NCBI GenBank assembly: GCA_009363875.1
Contig: CM018695.1
Location: 13,240,755-13,304,754, forward strand
Source of the DNA: Mikania micrantha
Lineage: Eukaryota; Streptophyta; Magnoliopsida; Asterales; Asteraceae
Reading direction: 5' to 3'
Length of the DNA stretch: 64,000 nt
Shown here: positions 1 to 11,023 of the stretch, piece by piece
Layout: the number at the start of each line of letters is the position of its first letter
Numbering within the stretch: position 1 is the first letter of the stretch
Notes under the pieces: model-generated
The model's database searches: none
What the model was told of the DNA's origin: nothing
The model's input: the letters and a program-made list of their open reading frames with translations, nothing else
Translations under genes and position numbers: made by a program

Positions 1-446
1 ACATACATCAAACAACTAATTTGTTAATATTAAAAACTATTTTTCTTTCAAACAGAAGATTGTTGGTTAAATTTTAACAATTGAAATTTATTTAATTATT
101 ATTTTATTTTATTTTATTTTTTTACTGAGACTATCAATGTTATTCATAACAAAATAAACTTTATTTTTTTTACGCTTTATAAATTAAATAGGTAAAATAT
201 AATAACTTATATAATATGGTCTATATTGTAAAAGATATTATTATATATCATTAGTTTTACATGTAAGAAAATATACCATTACGATTTTTAGTATTTTGAC
301 AAACGACAATACACGATTATAAGCAATTGTTCATATTATATAGAGGATTATTAGATGATAAAAGCTAACGTAAGAAATTTTTTTTTGATTATAGTATCAA
401 TGATTATAAATAAGGATTCATATTTATAATTTTAAACATTACGAAA

Positions 447-498
447 AATAATAATAATAATAATTAAATAATAATAATAAATAAATAAATAAATAAAA
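447..498. repeat. AAT / AAAT microsatellite
   Basis: AAT units (about 447-480) run into AAAT units (about 480-498). Confidence 0.9.
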
Positions 499-565
499 TA
501 TGTTGTAATATATATATTATTATTAACAAATCACATCACAATCTTATGATTAAATTGTGTGTGTA

Positions 566-593
566 TAATATATATATATATATATATATATAT
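566..593. repeat. TA dinucleotide microsatellite
   Basis: An uninterrupted run of about 14 TA units follows a short GT run. Confidence 0.9.
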
Positions 594-1727
594 CTCATCA
601 TGGATATAACTAAAATGTAGGTTATTAAGAACGTTCGTATACAAGTATAATGTTTCTTTAAAATAACAAAGATCCCAAAAAGGTACGGATTCTTACCCCC
701 TCCTTTTTCGTTTCAGTATATAATTTAATTATTTGAACCCATTTGATTCTCACATACCTTTGGAATTCCTGAACGTCTTTGATATATCGATCTGTTTCAT
801 TTGCATTGTCCGTTATTGATTTTCAAGCATTATTTATTATTGAATATATTTTGCTTACATGTGATATAATCGTTGGATTGAAATCATTATCACATGTTCT
901 GATATTATATTATGACTTGGTTTAACGCTTAGTGAGAAGCGTATTTGATATACATTGTTGAGTTACCACTTCCGTTCTTGTAATCTGTTACCCGAGCATG
1001 TCCCCACTTGCGGAGGTGACCGCAAGCACGTCATTGCGGCATCAATGACGTGGCACCAACCGTGGCGGTGAGCTGAGATCACGGCGTCTTCTTCGTACTT
1101 GTGAGGTACATGAGGCCATAAGAAGGCGTATGGACTGGTCCTAGGATATATTTGTATTTGATTTCTGGTGGATGGATCTGTGTATGCCCACACTCCATTG
1201 CACGTTCGGTACATAGAGCTGCAGCTCTATGTGCATGTCAGTAGTGATTTAAGATTCGGCTCAGGGTACATCCGTATGATATGATTTATTTGATTGTCTT
1301 GCTTTACTTTATATCATATCATTTTGTCTTTTGTTATCGCGCATTCAGTAATTGATTCTGTTACTAAATTCGTATTCAGCTATTGATTATGTTACATAAG
1401 CCTTTATCTGTACTGGGCATTCGGCTCATTCCGTTAATGTTTGTTCATAACAGGTTCACAGGTTACTCAGGGCGGGACGTGAGGAGAGAAAAATTGAACT
1501 CTAGGATATTGGACCGTGAAAGTATGTTAGTGGATTTTTGTAGCTTAGTCTAGTTCATCTAATACGGTCAATTGATCAATATGTAATTAACAATTTAACC
1601 TAGGGTGGTTCTTAAACTGTCTTTTGGGGATTTGTAATCCTAACATTTGCTTAATATAAAGCATGTCTTCTGTTTTGATCACTGTAATAGTGACACGTCA
1701 CCCTTATTTCGGGGTGGGGTGTTACAT

Positions 1728-1819
1728 AAATAAACAAAACATTAAATACTTTCACCATAATGGTCCTTGACCTAAATAAACAAAACATTAAATACTTTCA
1801 CCATAATGGTCCTTGACCT
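1728..1819. repeat. 46-bp tandem duplication
   Basis: Two identical 46-bp units (1728-1773 and 1774-1819) contain ACCATAATGGTCCTTGACC. A third, partial copy of the AAATAAACAAAACATTAA part follows at about 1826. Confidence 0.9.
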
Positions 1820-1843
1820 AACAATAAATAAACAAAACATTAA

Positions 1844-2333
1844 CTTGTTCATGAAGGGGTTGTAAACAAACACGAGCGAGCGCTTATTCGTGTTCGTTTG
1901 TTTAACTTTTAAATTGTTCATAAATGGTTCACGAACGCTAACCGAACGAGAATTCTTGTTCGTGTTCCTTTATTAAAGAATTTAGTTTGTTTACGAATGT
2001 TAACAAACACATATAATTTAAACATAAAAACCAACATTTTTAATTTTAAGCATTGGAGATAATCATTTATAAATATATAAATTAAAGTATTATAGTATTA
2101 TACGAAAAATAACTTTATGGAATTAAAATAAAAAATTAAAAGTATACAACGTATTTAATGAATAAATATAATAAATGAACTTAACCGAACGTAAAAGAAC
2201 ATGCTACCGAATGTTCACGAGAATAAATGAACGAAGACGACCTCTGTTCGTGTTCGTTTATTTCACTAAACGAGCTTCCCGCGCGAACGGTTGATGAACT
2301 GTTCGCTGACGTTCAGTTCATTTACAGTCCTAG
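1844..2333. mobile_element. Unclassified non-autonomous repeat rich in TTCGTGTTCGTTT
   Basis: Alignment with the sister element (19791-19858) shows that these 490 bases are extra in element 1. Both ends are rich in GTTCGTGTTCGTTTGT or its complement, and the middle is AT-rich. A possible hairpin (GCGAAC...GTTCGC, 2284-2305) lies near the right end, which finishes in CTAG. That pattern recalls a Helitron 3' end, but the hairpin is farther from CTAG than usual. I see no clean terminal inverted repeat or target duplication, so the class stays open. Confidence 0.45.
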
Positions 2334-2361
2334 AGGAGATACGACAAGCAAGATCGTGACA

Positions 2362-2381
2362 ATAATCCCCTCTTAAACCCC
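2362..2381 (-). other. Polypurine tract of element 1
   Basis: On the minus strand the run GGGGTTTAAGAGGGGATTAT sits between the end of pol and the LTR start. This is where a Gypsy element primes plus-strand DNA synthesis. Element 2 has the matching tract at 19859-19877. Confidence 0.7.
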
Positions 2382-3113
2382 TTCTTGACCTCAAGAATTA
2401 AGCTTCGAGAAGTCAGGAAAGCGCAGCTTCATCTCATCCAAGAATTCCCACGTGGCATCTTGTGTTGTCTAGCCATCCCACTGCACCAACACCTTAATGG
2501 TTGCACGGTTTCCCCGTTTAACTAATTTTTGATCCAAAACCACGCAAGGCTGAAGAGATAATCGGGCTTTGGACGGTATTTGTATGATCTTAGACGGTGG
2601 TCCTATTGCCTCTTTTAACAAAGACACGTGGAAAACGGTGGTCCTATTGCCATCCCACTGCACCAACACCTTCATGGCTGCACAGTTTCCTCGTTTTAAC
2701 TAGTTTTTTATCCAAAACCACGCAAGGTTGAAGAGAGAATCGGGCTTTGGTCGGTATTGATATGATCTTAGACAGTGGTCATATTGCCATTTTTAACAAA
2801 GACACGTGGAAAACGGGGTGAATTCGGGACTCATCCGGTAGGTCCAACCTGTAAGCCACATTACCCACCTTCTCTACAATTATAAACGGACTGAAGTATT
2901 TAGCAGTGAGCTTTCAGTGTTTATGGATCCTTAACGAATTTTGCATGTATGGTTTAAGTTTAAGATACACCCAAGATCTGGCTTCAAAAGATCTTTCAGT
3001 GTGATGTTTATCGTCTTGTTGCTTCATATGATTTTGAGTTTTAACCAATTATTGCTTTAGAATCTTCGAGCCGCCTCCCTATCTTGCATTATGTTATCCA
3101 CATCCCTGATCCG
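2382..3113 (-). pseudogene. Element 1: integrase C-terminal / chromodomain-like region, broken
   Basis: Minus-strand frames encode FHVSLLKEAIGPPSKI and VVLDQKLVKRGN, followed by KVLVQWDG and WEFLDEM. This is the C-terminal tail of a Ty3/Gypsy integrase with the chromodomain-like VLVQW motif. In an active element this part follows the catalytic core and helps choose the integration site. A 177-bp tandem duplication repeats the FHVSLLKEAIG to VLVQWDG stretch. Stops and frame changes run through 2700-3110. The catalytic core is found beyond the insertion at 3114-4312. The sister copy at 19888-20330 reads through the same region with fewer breaks. Confidence 0.75.
2473..2826 (-). repeat. 177-bp tandem duplication within pol
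   Basis: CCATCCCACTGCACCAACACC starts a unit at 2473 and again at 2650. The two units differ at many positions but run in parallel through the coding sequence for FHVSLLKEAIGPP. Element 2 has one unit only, so the duplication arose after the copies separated. Confidence 0.85.
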
Positions 3114-4312
3114 CAGATCTAGGAATTTTTTTCGATGGGTTCACTATTTCCAGACGTTTCGATTAAATAGAACCGGATAAAAAAATCGGGTCGGGTCGAC
3201 GGTTTGGGTTTGCAATGTTCACCACGTAATAACAGTGCGATATATTAAGTAAACGATTAAAATTAGAAAACATTGTCATTAAAGAGTTTGGAGGTACAAA
3301 GTGCACTTTCGTTTAAGATTTTTGAGCTCTAGATCAAGGGGGTCACACGCCCTAGCGGGTCCAAGTGGCGGTTCTGCTAACTAGTCAGGAGGCATGGGTC
3401 AAGGGGCTAGCACCCCTTGTAGTGTTCGGGGCAACGCCCCTAAACCTAAACGAATTTGCTATGTTTATATGACCAAAATTAACTTGACACGATAGTTTAA
3501 CCACCATTTTGCTTGCTAATTTTATATGATCGGAAAATGATGCAACATTTGTTCCAACTCTTTTGAAAAATCTATCAAGACTTATAATACCTAATCAAGT
3601 TTAACAAAATACCTAAACAAATCAATACTAATTTCACAAAATACCTATAAAAATCAACACTAATTTCATAAAATACCTAAAAAATCAACACTAATTTCAC
3701 AAAATAACCAAACAAAACAACACTAATTACACAAAATACCTAAACAAAACAATAGTTCAAATGTTTAATACTAATTTCATAGAATTAGATACCTTTTTTT
3801 GTTCAGTCGCACTCCTCGAGTTGTCGGTCGCCGCAGCCGTAGGGAGCCAGGGAGAACCGGAGAAGCCGCAGGGAGAAGCCGCGGTGCTCGCCGGAGGGCA
3901 GGGAGGCCAGAAGGGCCGGTGGCGGAGGGGCAAGGCAGATTCGGTAGGCTGGAAGGGAGATGTTGTAGGGTTTCTTTTTTTTTGGGAATTTTTGATCTTG
4001 AATCCGAATGGGGGTGGGGGTAGGGGAAAAAGTGCGGTTTTAACTTTTAAAAAAAATAACCTCACAAACTTTAAAAAAAGCAGGAAAAAAGAAAAAAAAA
4101 ACATAAGTGGGATTCGAACTTGTGACCTATGGGATGAAATCAAGATTCCCTTACCACTAAACCACTTGTAAATTATATGCTTAAGATTCACCATTAAAAT
4201 ACTAATGGGTTCACCCTAATTTTTAACCCTTTCAAAAAAAAATTTCCTATTAACGTTTCAAATCGCGGTGGGTTCCGGTGAACCCGTAACCCACTATGTA
4301 GATCCGCCCCTG
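3114..4312. mobile_element. hAT-like non-autonomous insertion (about 1.2 kb)
   Basis: The block interrupts element 1 between the integrase core and its C-terminal part. Its right end, reverse-complemented, begins CAGGGGCGGATCTACATAG and runs on to GGGTTCAC. Its left end begins CAGATCTAGGA and also reaches GGGTTCAC, so the ends form an imperfect inverted repeat with a 6-bp gap on the left. CAGGGGCGGA ends are common on plant hAT MITEs. The 8-bp flanks (CTGATCCG and CGGCGCCG) match at only five positions. The inside is partly GC-rich and has no transposase. The 136-codon open frame across it has no recognisable domain. Confidence 0.6.
4106..4171 (-). other. tRNA-like A/B-box module
   Basis: On the minus strand GTGGTTTAGTGGTA (A-box-like) is followed about 35 bases later by AGTTCGAATCCCAC (B-box-like). 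No acceptor or anticodon stem can be drawn, so it is not a tRNA gene. It is more likely the head of a tRNA-derived SINE carried inside the hAT-like insertion. Confidence 0.5.
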
Positions 4313-5017
4313 CGGCGCCGCGTCCCTAGGAATGTAAGGAATATGCAATGGGGGATGATCCCATATAGAGCCTTAAAGGGGGGTTTTCCCAAGACGAGGG
4401 AAAGGTGGTGTTGCTCTTCCACCTATGGATGGTAGGTTGTAGGCAGATTAGCCGACACCTTTGAAGTCTCAAAAACCTTGTCCAGAACGAACTTAAGAAT
4501 ATTGGATCTCGATCTGAAATAATAGAATCGGGGCATCCATGCAGCTTGTAGACGTTGTCAAGAAACACTTGAGCTACCTCCTTGGCAGAAAACGGATGAC
4601 CTAAAACCATCAAGTGCCCATACTTCATGAGACGGTCAACCACAACGAAAAGCATAACTTTACCCTTAACCTTAGGTAATCCCCCAATGAAGTCCATGGA
4701 AATGTCGGTAAAAATAGTGTTGGGCATCGGTAACGGTTGTAACCCTTGCGACGCTACATTCTCGTGTTTCGCTCGCATGCATATGTCACAAACAAGTACC
4801 CCCGAATGACCCCCCATGGCCGATTAATGGCACAACTTGGATATGTCCTCACACACCTCCCTATTTACTCCAACCACCGTACAGTTTTCTTTCGCTTACC
4901 ATCTTCCATTCCACTTAAACCTTGGAAAGTTTTTTCCATCCTTAAGTTTCTGTATCACATTTTGCACTTCATCATACTTATTTTGGCTTTCCAAAGTTCG
5001 ATCAAAAAGTACGGGTT
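4313..5017 (-). pseudogene. Element 1: integrase core, decayed
   Basis: The minus strand encodes a 163-codon open stretch (4817-4326) with CDICMRAKHE (end of the HHCC zinc-binding part), then TDISMDFIGGLPKV with the first catalytic Asp and SIISDRDPIFLSSFW with the second. The reading then loses homology before the catalytic Glu, which shows a frameshift near 4480. Sequence from 4820 to 5017 encodes the broken start of the zinc-binding domain and the linker to RNase H. An active integrase joins retroelement DNA to the chromosome; this copy cannot. The insertion at 3114-4312 separates it from its C-terminal tail. Confidence 0.75.
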
Positions 5018-6183
5018 TTATTTGAGAAATGGACGTGGTAAATAATGTTGATTCTTGAACCTGTGACGTGACAAAGCATCATCTGCCACATTCTCCCAAC
5101 CCTTTTTATACTCAATCACATAATCATAACTCATGAGCTTCGCGAGCCACTTATGTTGCAATAGGTTAGATATCTTTTGCGTTAGAAGATGTTTGAAGCT
5201 TTGCTGATCCATGTGTATAACAAACGGGCCCGTAACAAGATAATAATGCCATTGTTTTACTTCCATCATAATTGCAAGCAACTCTTTTTCATATACTGAT
5301 AACGCGGTCTGTCTCGGTGATAGATATCTACTTAAGAATGAGATCGGGTGGTTCTATTGCATCCCTTGTTGTCGATGCATCCATCTTGATAACAAACTGT
5401 TTGGTTAGGTCCGGCAAAGCCAGTATGGGTGCAGATGAAAGAGCCCTTTTGACTTTTGAGCTGATTAAATGCATTGTGAGCCTCCTCACCCCAACAAAAG
5501 GAATCTTTTTTTAACAAATCTGTGAGGGGTTTGGATATCATTCCAAAGGAACGGATAAACCATCGATAATATCCCGCTAACCCCAAGAAGCCCTGAAGTT
5601 GTTTAATGGTTTTCGGAACCGACCATTGTTGCACCGTCTCGACCTTTGTCGGATCTATCTTCACCCCTTCTTTGGAAATAATGTGGCCTAAATATTCCAC
5701 AGGCCGGCCCCCAATCACGTATTTAGATTCTTTAGCAAACAACTTATTTTCCTTCATAATGGTTAGAACACGTTTTAAGTGGTGAATATGATCATCTTGA
5801 TTCTTACTGTATATGAGTATGCCATCCAAAAAACACTAAAACTCCCTTTCTTAACATATCCTGAAATACATGGTTCATGAGGGCTTGAAATATAGAAGGT
5901 GCATTGGTAAGACCGAATGGCATCACAAGGAATTCATAATGCCCTTCATGGGTTCGGAACGTCGTTTTGTGGACGTCCATGGTTGCCGAACCTGATGATA
6001 CCCAGAACGTAAGTATAGTTTAGAGAAGAAAAAAAGACCCACCCAATTCATCTAACTCCTCTTCAATTAACGGAATAAGGAACTGATCTTTGATAGTGGC
6101 ATCATTTAAACAGAGATAATCCAGACACATTTGCCATTGGCCGTCTTTTTTCTTCACCAATACGACTGGGTCTGCAAACGAGC
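5018..6183 (-). pseudogene. Element 1: reverse transcriptase and RNase H, decayed
   Basis: Minus-strand fragments show, in gene order, a broken RT palm (5830-6178), the segment ILIYSKNQDDHIHHLKRVL, the thumb/connection motif FLGLAGYYRWFIRSFGM (5332-5829), and RNase H (QWHYYLVTGPFVIHMDQ, then YDYVIEYKKGWENVADDALS, 5018-5281). At the polymerase site the expected Asp-Asp is Asp-Gly (MDGILIYSK at 5829). RT copies element RNA into DNA and RNase H removes the RNA. Frame changes near 5440, 5830 and 6000 rule out activity. The gene is cut at 6184 by a solo LTR and resumes at 10450. Confidence 0.8.
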
Positions 6184-6610
6184 TGTGACAACTAGTACCT
6201 GACCGCCCGGCAAGTCTGTACGGTACGTGTACTTTCTACAGTAACTATGTGTACATATACGATTGTAAACAGTACTTGTATTAACAAGATTCTAAATACA
6301 AGAAATAGTTGTACGTATTTTCGTGTAAACTTAAATACATTAAGTACAACGTACATTTGAAACATTAGCTGTGTTTATTAAGTGAAAACTTAATGACAGT
6401 TAACACAACAAATCATGAGAAACAACTGTGTTCAAACAATTATCAGAAACAAATCGGTTGCGATCTGATATCCATAGATGACAGGAATCAGATGGCCGAC
6501 AATTCAAAGTGAAAACAATGTGATATCAGGAGGTTTAGTTGAGTCCGACAGTGAGGAAACACAATTTAAACATAAACTGTAGTGTCGTTTCAGAATAACG
6601 AACTGACAGT

Positions 6611-6745
6611 GTGTTTGCGTGGGTGACGATTCACACAAACATATCTGTGAGTTTAACGTTCTGAAATGATGACTGGAAAGTAGAAAACAAAAGTCGGAAA
6701 GCAAAACCATCGCCGTGTTCGTTCGAATGACGATTCGAACGAATA
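6611..6745 (+). promoter_or_regulatory. Two imperfect palindromes centred on GTGACGAT
   Basis: The first (6611-6641) has arms TGTTTGCGTG and CACACAAACA around GGTGACGATT. The second (about 6715-6745) has arms TTCGTTCGAA and TTCGAACGAA around TGACGA. Between them lies AGTTTAACGTTCTGAA, which is shared with the other long LTRs. TGACG is the core of plant as-1-like bZIP sites; that role is inference. Confidence 0.55.
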
Positions 6746-6965
6746 CGCGCGATGGTGACGCGATTCGACAAAACGAAAACGAAAACACGACGCGAAACGA
6801 ATTTTAATTTAATGAAATAAAATAATTAACATTTTTACAATTTTGAAACTCATCAAATTAATTAAAATAACATTTTTATTTATTTATTTTTAAATTACGC
6901 GTAAATTTCCGGTTACGCGACGAATTAACGAACCGAGCAACCGAAATGGACCCGAACACCACATA

Positions 6966-7030
6966 GGGTATAAAAACATTAAATGGAAGAGTTTACTTCA
7001 TTTTTCATCTAAACGCTCTCTCTCTCTCTT
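6966..7030 (+). promoter_or_regulatory. Upstream promoter-like site: TATA box and CT tract
   Basis: GGGTATAAAAAC (6966-6977) is followed about 40 bases later by a CT-repeat tract (7015-7030). The same order is seen in the LTRs at 22009 and 60894. It could start a transcript that crosses most of the LTR. Confidence 0.5.
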
Positions 7031-7379
7031 GAATTTCCGGCCGCCACCTTCTACCACCATTAAACACCTTCAAAACCTCATATCTTGCTCAATACTTAAC
7101 CGATTCGAGTGATTCTTGAACCCACGCGTAGCTCTCAACCTCCTCTACAAGGAAGTACAGCAGATCTGAAGAGTTATCCAGCAAAACTCACGATAAAGAA
7201 GCTCAAAGGTTCGGAAAAATAGGGTTTTTCACTTGTGATTGTTACATTTGCATCTCACCGGTTAAAAACCCATATACGCACTCACTCTATACTCTCGAGG
7301 GCTGGGATTCGCACCACCACATCCTAGGAACCACCATGCAACATACCAAGTGGTCGAGAGTGTTGGTAACACACAGGTT

Positions 7380-7870
7380 CGTGGGGGTTACTGCCATGGA
7401 CGAACCTTGTTCATGGTAGTCGAACCTTCAGCTCAGCAAGCCGAACCTGCTACACCAACCGAACCTTGCAAACCATCCCATGGACTCACGAACCCTCCTG
7501 TTTTCAGCATGTACGACGAACCCTACACGAGGCCTGACACGAACCGCTTCAGTCAACAGGTGCCGAACCCATGTACACGAACCCTTAAGCACCTGCGAAC
7601 TTTTGGGGACCCTGGCGAACCCATGAACAACCACCTTCGCCGAAACCTACTGTAGCCTCTAGCCACGAACCATCAAGCTGTTACATCTCTGAGCCGAGCC
7701 TGTGAACTTTCACGAACCATAGGACAACGACGAACCATATGGAGACGAACCAGGGGGCATGGCGAACCCTACTGGTTCGCTGGGGCTGAGTCACCAAGCT
7801 TCTTCCTCACTGACCGAACCCTCATAGCCCCTGGAAACCGAACCTTGATCTGCAACTGTTGAAACCATAA
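7380..7870 (+). repeat. GAACC motif array
   Basis: About 18 copies of CGAACC(C/T) or close variants are scattered at irregular 15-40 base spacing, all on the plus strand. Near the end an inverted GGTTCGCTG (about 7765) appears. An open frame crosses part of it (7350-7655) but is not kept in related LTRs. The matching position in other LTRs holds the same or a different motif. Confidence 0.8.
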
Positions 7871-8739
7871 CCACGTGCGAACAGATACGTCATCACGAAA
7901 TCCCCCGGACTTTTTTTTAATGGGCTGCAACTCTACTGGGCTTAACTAATTAAATTAGTATAACTGCGGGCCCAATTTTTCTTGATCAAAGCATGAACCT
8001 TTCTAGGCCCAACAACAATCTTGATCAATTACATTAGTTCGGCCCAAACTGATTTCCTTTTTGTCAGCCCAACACCACGGCCCAAATAGAATAGAATTGG
8101 CCCAGCAGCTTATTGCCTACGGCCCAGTTTAAAACCCTTCGGCCCAATCCTGAAACACATCGGCCCACACATAAACGATTTGGCCCACTTGTACAACCGG
8201 CCCAATACAACATCTTGATCCATACATGCGGGTGACCCAAGTGATCCTCGACTCAACAGCCTATTAACACGGACCACACGGATATCATTCGGCCCCTAAC
8301 ATTTAGTGTCGAGAACAAGCAATAAAACGAGTAATAATGACATTACGATAATTGAAAATGAGAATTAGGTGTTACCATCAAGGTGATAGTTATTACAGAA
8401 TATGACAATTCAGTCATTAAATCAAATAAAAATCACATTAAAGACAAGATGATTAAATTGAAGTTGAGTTTCATTCATAAATTCCAATTACATATAAAAA
8501 TTTCCCTAAATTGAGTTAGTAGTAATAAGTTCTATCTTAATTGTTATGGGCCGAATGAAGATCAAGACCGAAACAAGCGGATGTTAACCAATCCTAAGGT
8601 TAACACTAACACACACTTAGACACGTATTCAAGGATTATACTTATGGGTTAAACATAATGTGAAATCAATACAGGATCTTAAACACACAACAAATACCAT
8701 CAAGGAGCGCGTGCATTCTTTCTTTTAAGATAAGTCAAC

Positions 8740-8765
8740 CCTACAACAACAAGGTGAGTTCATAT
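8740..8765 (+). promoter_or_regulatory. Conserved AAG|GTGAGTTCAT splice-donor-like site
   Basis: AAGGTGAGTTCATATGCCCC matches the site ACACAG|GTGAGTTCATTGCCCC of the sister LTRs. It agrees with the plant 5' splice consensus, with GT at 8754. GAGCGCG lies about 45 bases upstream, as in the other copies. Confidence 0.45.
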
Positions 8766-9870
8766 GCCCCTTTTACTTTAATCTTTATTGATTTAAAACT
8801 CTCGGGGCTGAGAAACATGTTTACTTTTATTTATTTAAAAGTTTTGCTTAACATGTTATTTATACTTTGATTTTGATAATATTTAATTGTTTATTATCGT
8901 TTATCATTGTATGCATGCTTGTATGATCATGAGATAACAGGGAAACTCAGAAGATTATGATAATGTACTTTCATAAATATCAACACATTGGGATAACACA
9001 GTTGTAAGATTATATCTTATAACACTCAGTTATTCCTACAGGAACGAAACATTGAGGAAATTCATATACAAATAAACAAAGAGAACTATTACAGTGAAAC
9101 ATGGTGACACTTCACAGCACATGGATGATCAGAAGATAAAATATCTTCTGAATATCATTCCACATCATAAACGATCAAGTGTGATAAGTCAATTTCTTAT
9201 AACATTTGATCAACACCCTAAAAACATACTACTGGGTAGTATGATCGCATTGAGTATCCACCACCTGCGTCACTTAAGGGTACTAAGACTTGTTCTTACT
9301 ACGGCTTAAGGATTACATGGTGAACATATGGATTACAGTGAACGGCGACCATGATAACGTAACTTCATGACTATCACAGCCAATCACACCTGATTAACAT
9401 AATGTAATAAGACTAGTTCTTATTCGACTTTGTTAATTACATGAGACAATCCCACGTAAAGGCCTTGGGATCACACGGTGGGATAGAGGTGAATGGAAGG
9501 CATTGAAATCTGATTATGTGAGGATTACAATGGGTTCCATTTGGGCTCTATACACTGCATTGGAGAATACATGACAACAGTTAACTAACACTTTTAATTA
9601 ATTAAAGGTGTAACATAACAGTTAACACACAGACAATAGAATAATACAAGGAACATATTATTAAATCTAATATCCTTACTATACAAATGGTTGTCAATAC
9701 TTCGGTTTGATAACTACAACGATATCACTATATTATTCTATTCATGGGAACACAAGTGGTCAACAATGGGACAATCAGGTGACATGGGAAAGGAAATCAA
9801 TAGTTGTATTACAAGTAGTGTGGAGTTCTAGTTGTGATGTGGTGGGATGTTGGCTAGGGCTTAGCTCCCT

Positions 9871-9892
9871 TACATATGCCCTATATATAAGC
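9871..9892 (+). promoter_or_regulatory. Downstream TATA module
   Basis: CCCTATATATAAGCAT, preceded by CATATG, is the block found near the end of every complete long LTR here. It probably sets the start of the genomic transcript, which would make the last 540 bases R and U5. Confidence 0.65.
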
Positions 9893-10076
9893 ATCACTAC
9901 TAAGATAACATAGTGCTTGTAAGTATAACTACTGAGGAGCCATCAGGTGAACATATGAACATTACACATACAAGCAACATAACAAAACATTGAGATTATG
10001 CATGTGATTGAATCAGAGTTTTCAACTATCTTACTTATGAACTCACCAACCTAGTGTTGACTTTGTTTAAATACAT

Positions 10077-10225
10077 GTTTTCTCAGGTGACGAACAGGTG
10101 TAGAGACATACATGCAAGGTTTAAGCTAGAGGACTTTTAGAAGACCTAGCTTATTTTGTGTTGCATGCTTTTGGTGCCTAAACATTGAATCATCTTTTGT
10201 ATATCTTGTACATATACAAGATATA
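10077..10225 (+). promoter_or_regulatory. CTCAG|GTGACGAACAGG block and TATCTTGT hairpin
   Basis: TTTTCTCAGGTGACGAACAGG (10077-10097) looks like a 3' splice site or part of a conserved leader. At 10200-10225 the inverted repeat TATATCTTGTA / TACAAGATATA is perfect around a 4-base loop. Both are kept in the other complete long LTRs. Confidence 0.5.
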
Positions 10226-10382
10226 GTTACATTGATTCTTTTGGTAGATTTACTTGATTAAATTATGAACGATACAGTGTAATTTAATCTTGTAATTCTA
10301 TATCATTGATGTATTAGCATTTCTCATTTTGATTATCATGTGCTATGTAACAATCTGATCATTTGATTATCATTCAAAGATA

Positions 10383-10449
10383 TCGCGCCCCGGGAACCTT
10401 CCGCCCGACGGGAAAACCCGATCCGTTCCCGCCGGACCGGGGTGTGACA
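10383..10449 (+). other. GC-rich LTR terminus with nested inverted repeats
   Basis: This is a GC-rich block in an AT-rich LTR. CCCCGG (10388) pairs with CCGGGG (10437), enclosing the small palindrome CCCGACGGG (10404-10412). It ends TGTGACA. The same plan closes the LTRs at 39643, 41984 (minus) and 57591. Confidence 0.6.
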
Positions 10450-11023
10450 CGAGCTATGGATATTTAGAATGACCCCTGAATCTAACAATTCTCACGTGGT
10501 TTTCTCTATCACATCCTTTTGAACAGACGGATACCGATACTGTCGTTATCTAATGGGTTATGTTCCTTCTTTCAGCACGATTCTATGATCGAACGGTCGC
10601 ATAGGTGGCAGTCCTTTCGGCATCTGGAACACCTCTTGAAAGGCTTGAGTTAACGCCTTCCATGGAAGGTTTTCTTGCAACTGGTTCGGAACACAAGCCG
10701 CCGTTGATCGGTACACCTTATCGCTTTCCCCACTAGCCAATTGTAAGCTGAACAATTGTAGATTTCCCCCTTTTGAATGCTTATGGATTAACTCTCCAAC
10801 CTTTTCCACTTAACAAACCGACACCTTATTGTTTTTAAACCTTTTAGCTTGTACTGTTTTCCATATACTTCAAACCTCAAAGTCATCTTTTGAAAATTCC
10901 ACATGATATCGTTCAAGGAAAGAAGCCATTGCACCCCTAGTATCATGTCATAGCTCTCTAGTGTTAATAAAAAAACCTCTGTTGTGAAACAGTGGCCTTG
11001 CATGGACCATTGGAAACCATAAC
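10450..11023 (-). pseudogene. Element 1: protease C-terminal part and RT start
   Basis: This is the continuation of element 1 beyond the solo LTR. Minus-strand frames encode the second half of a Gypsy aspartic protease (LESYDMILGVQWLLSLNDIMW, where GVQWL is the conserved core) and the linker before RT (PWKALTQAFQEVFQMPKGLPP, 10558-10809). The protease active-site Asp-Thr-Gly is not present: the sequence stops at 11023 against the family D LTR. A stop near 10808 splits the two frames. Gag is absent. Confidence 0.75.

Larger units (their letters stand above)
1..1726 (+). mobile_element. Family D LTR, 3' part (solo or truncated)
   Basis: The stretch ends with GGGGTGTTACA at 1726, the usual inverted CA end of a plant Gypsy LTR, and the next base already belongs to a different repeat. 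Its last 750 bases or so are found again, reverse-complemented, at 11024-11800. Shared blocks include TTACCCGAGCATGTCCC (989-1005) and the segment around GGCGTATGGACTGGTCC (about 1125). No primer-binding site or gag follows the end, so this is a solo LTR or a remnant. The first 700 bases are AT-rich filler that I cannot assign to the LTR with confidence. The left end lies outside the window. The 83-codon minus-strand frame inside it is not conserved and is not a gene. Confidence 0.6.
1727..2361 (-). mobile_element. Element 1: remnant of its 3' LTR
   Basis: Read on the minus strand, the LTR would begin at 2361 (TGTCACGATCTTGC) directly after a purine tract. The sister copy, element 2, has the same layout, with TGTCGCGATCTTGC at 19858. 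Both copies share an AATAAATAAACAAAAC block (1823-1838 and 19795-19810). In element 1 the LTR is cut by an unrelated repeat at 1844-2333 and ends on the left where the family D LTR begins. I infer that the family D element inserted into this LTR. Confidence 0.55.
6184..10449 (+). mobile_element. Solo LTR, 4266 bp, inserted in element 1 RT
   Basis: The unit begins TGTGACAACTAG and ends GGGGTGTGACA. It is flanked by the 5-bp direct repeat CGAGC (6179-6183 and 10450-10454). The empty site is visible in the sister copy near 21419 (AACGAGCTATGGATA), which proves the insertion. No internal region is present, so the element was reduced to one LTR by recombination between its two LTRs. The sub-features follow the plan of the other long LTRs in this window: TGACG palindromes, CT tract, GAACC array, GTGAGT site, TATA module, hairpin and GC-rich end. 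Several short open frames inside are not conserved. Confidence 0.9.

Noticed and set aside
3761..4171. 136-codon plus-strand open frame
   Set aside because: It crosses a GC-rich part of an hAT-like insertion, has low-complexity Gly/Arg/Lys content and no domain, and runs into a tRNA-like module.
4106..4171. tRNA gene
   Set aside because: A and B boxes are present but no acceptor, D or anticodon stems can be formed.
7350..7655. 101-codon frame over the GAACC array
   Set aside because: The array lacks stops because of its motif. Arrays in related LTRs do not keep a frame or protein.
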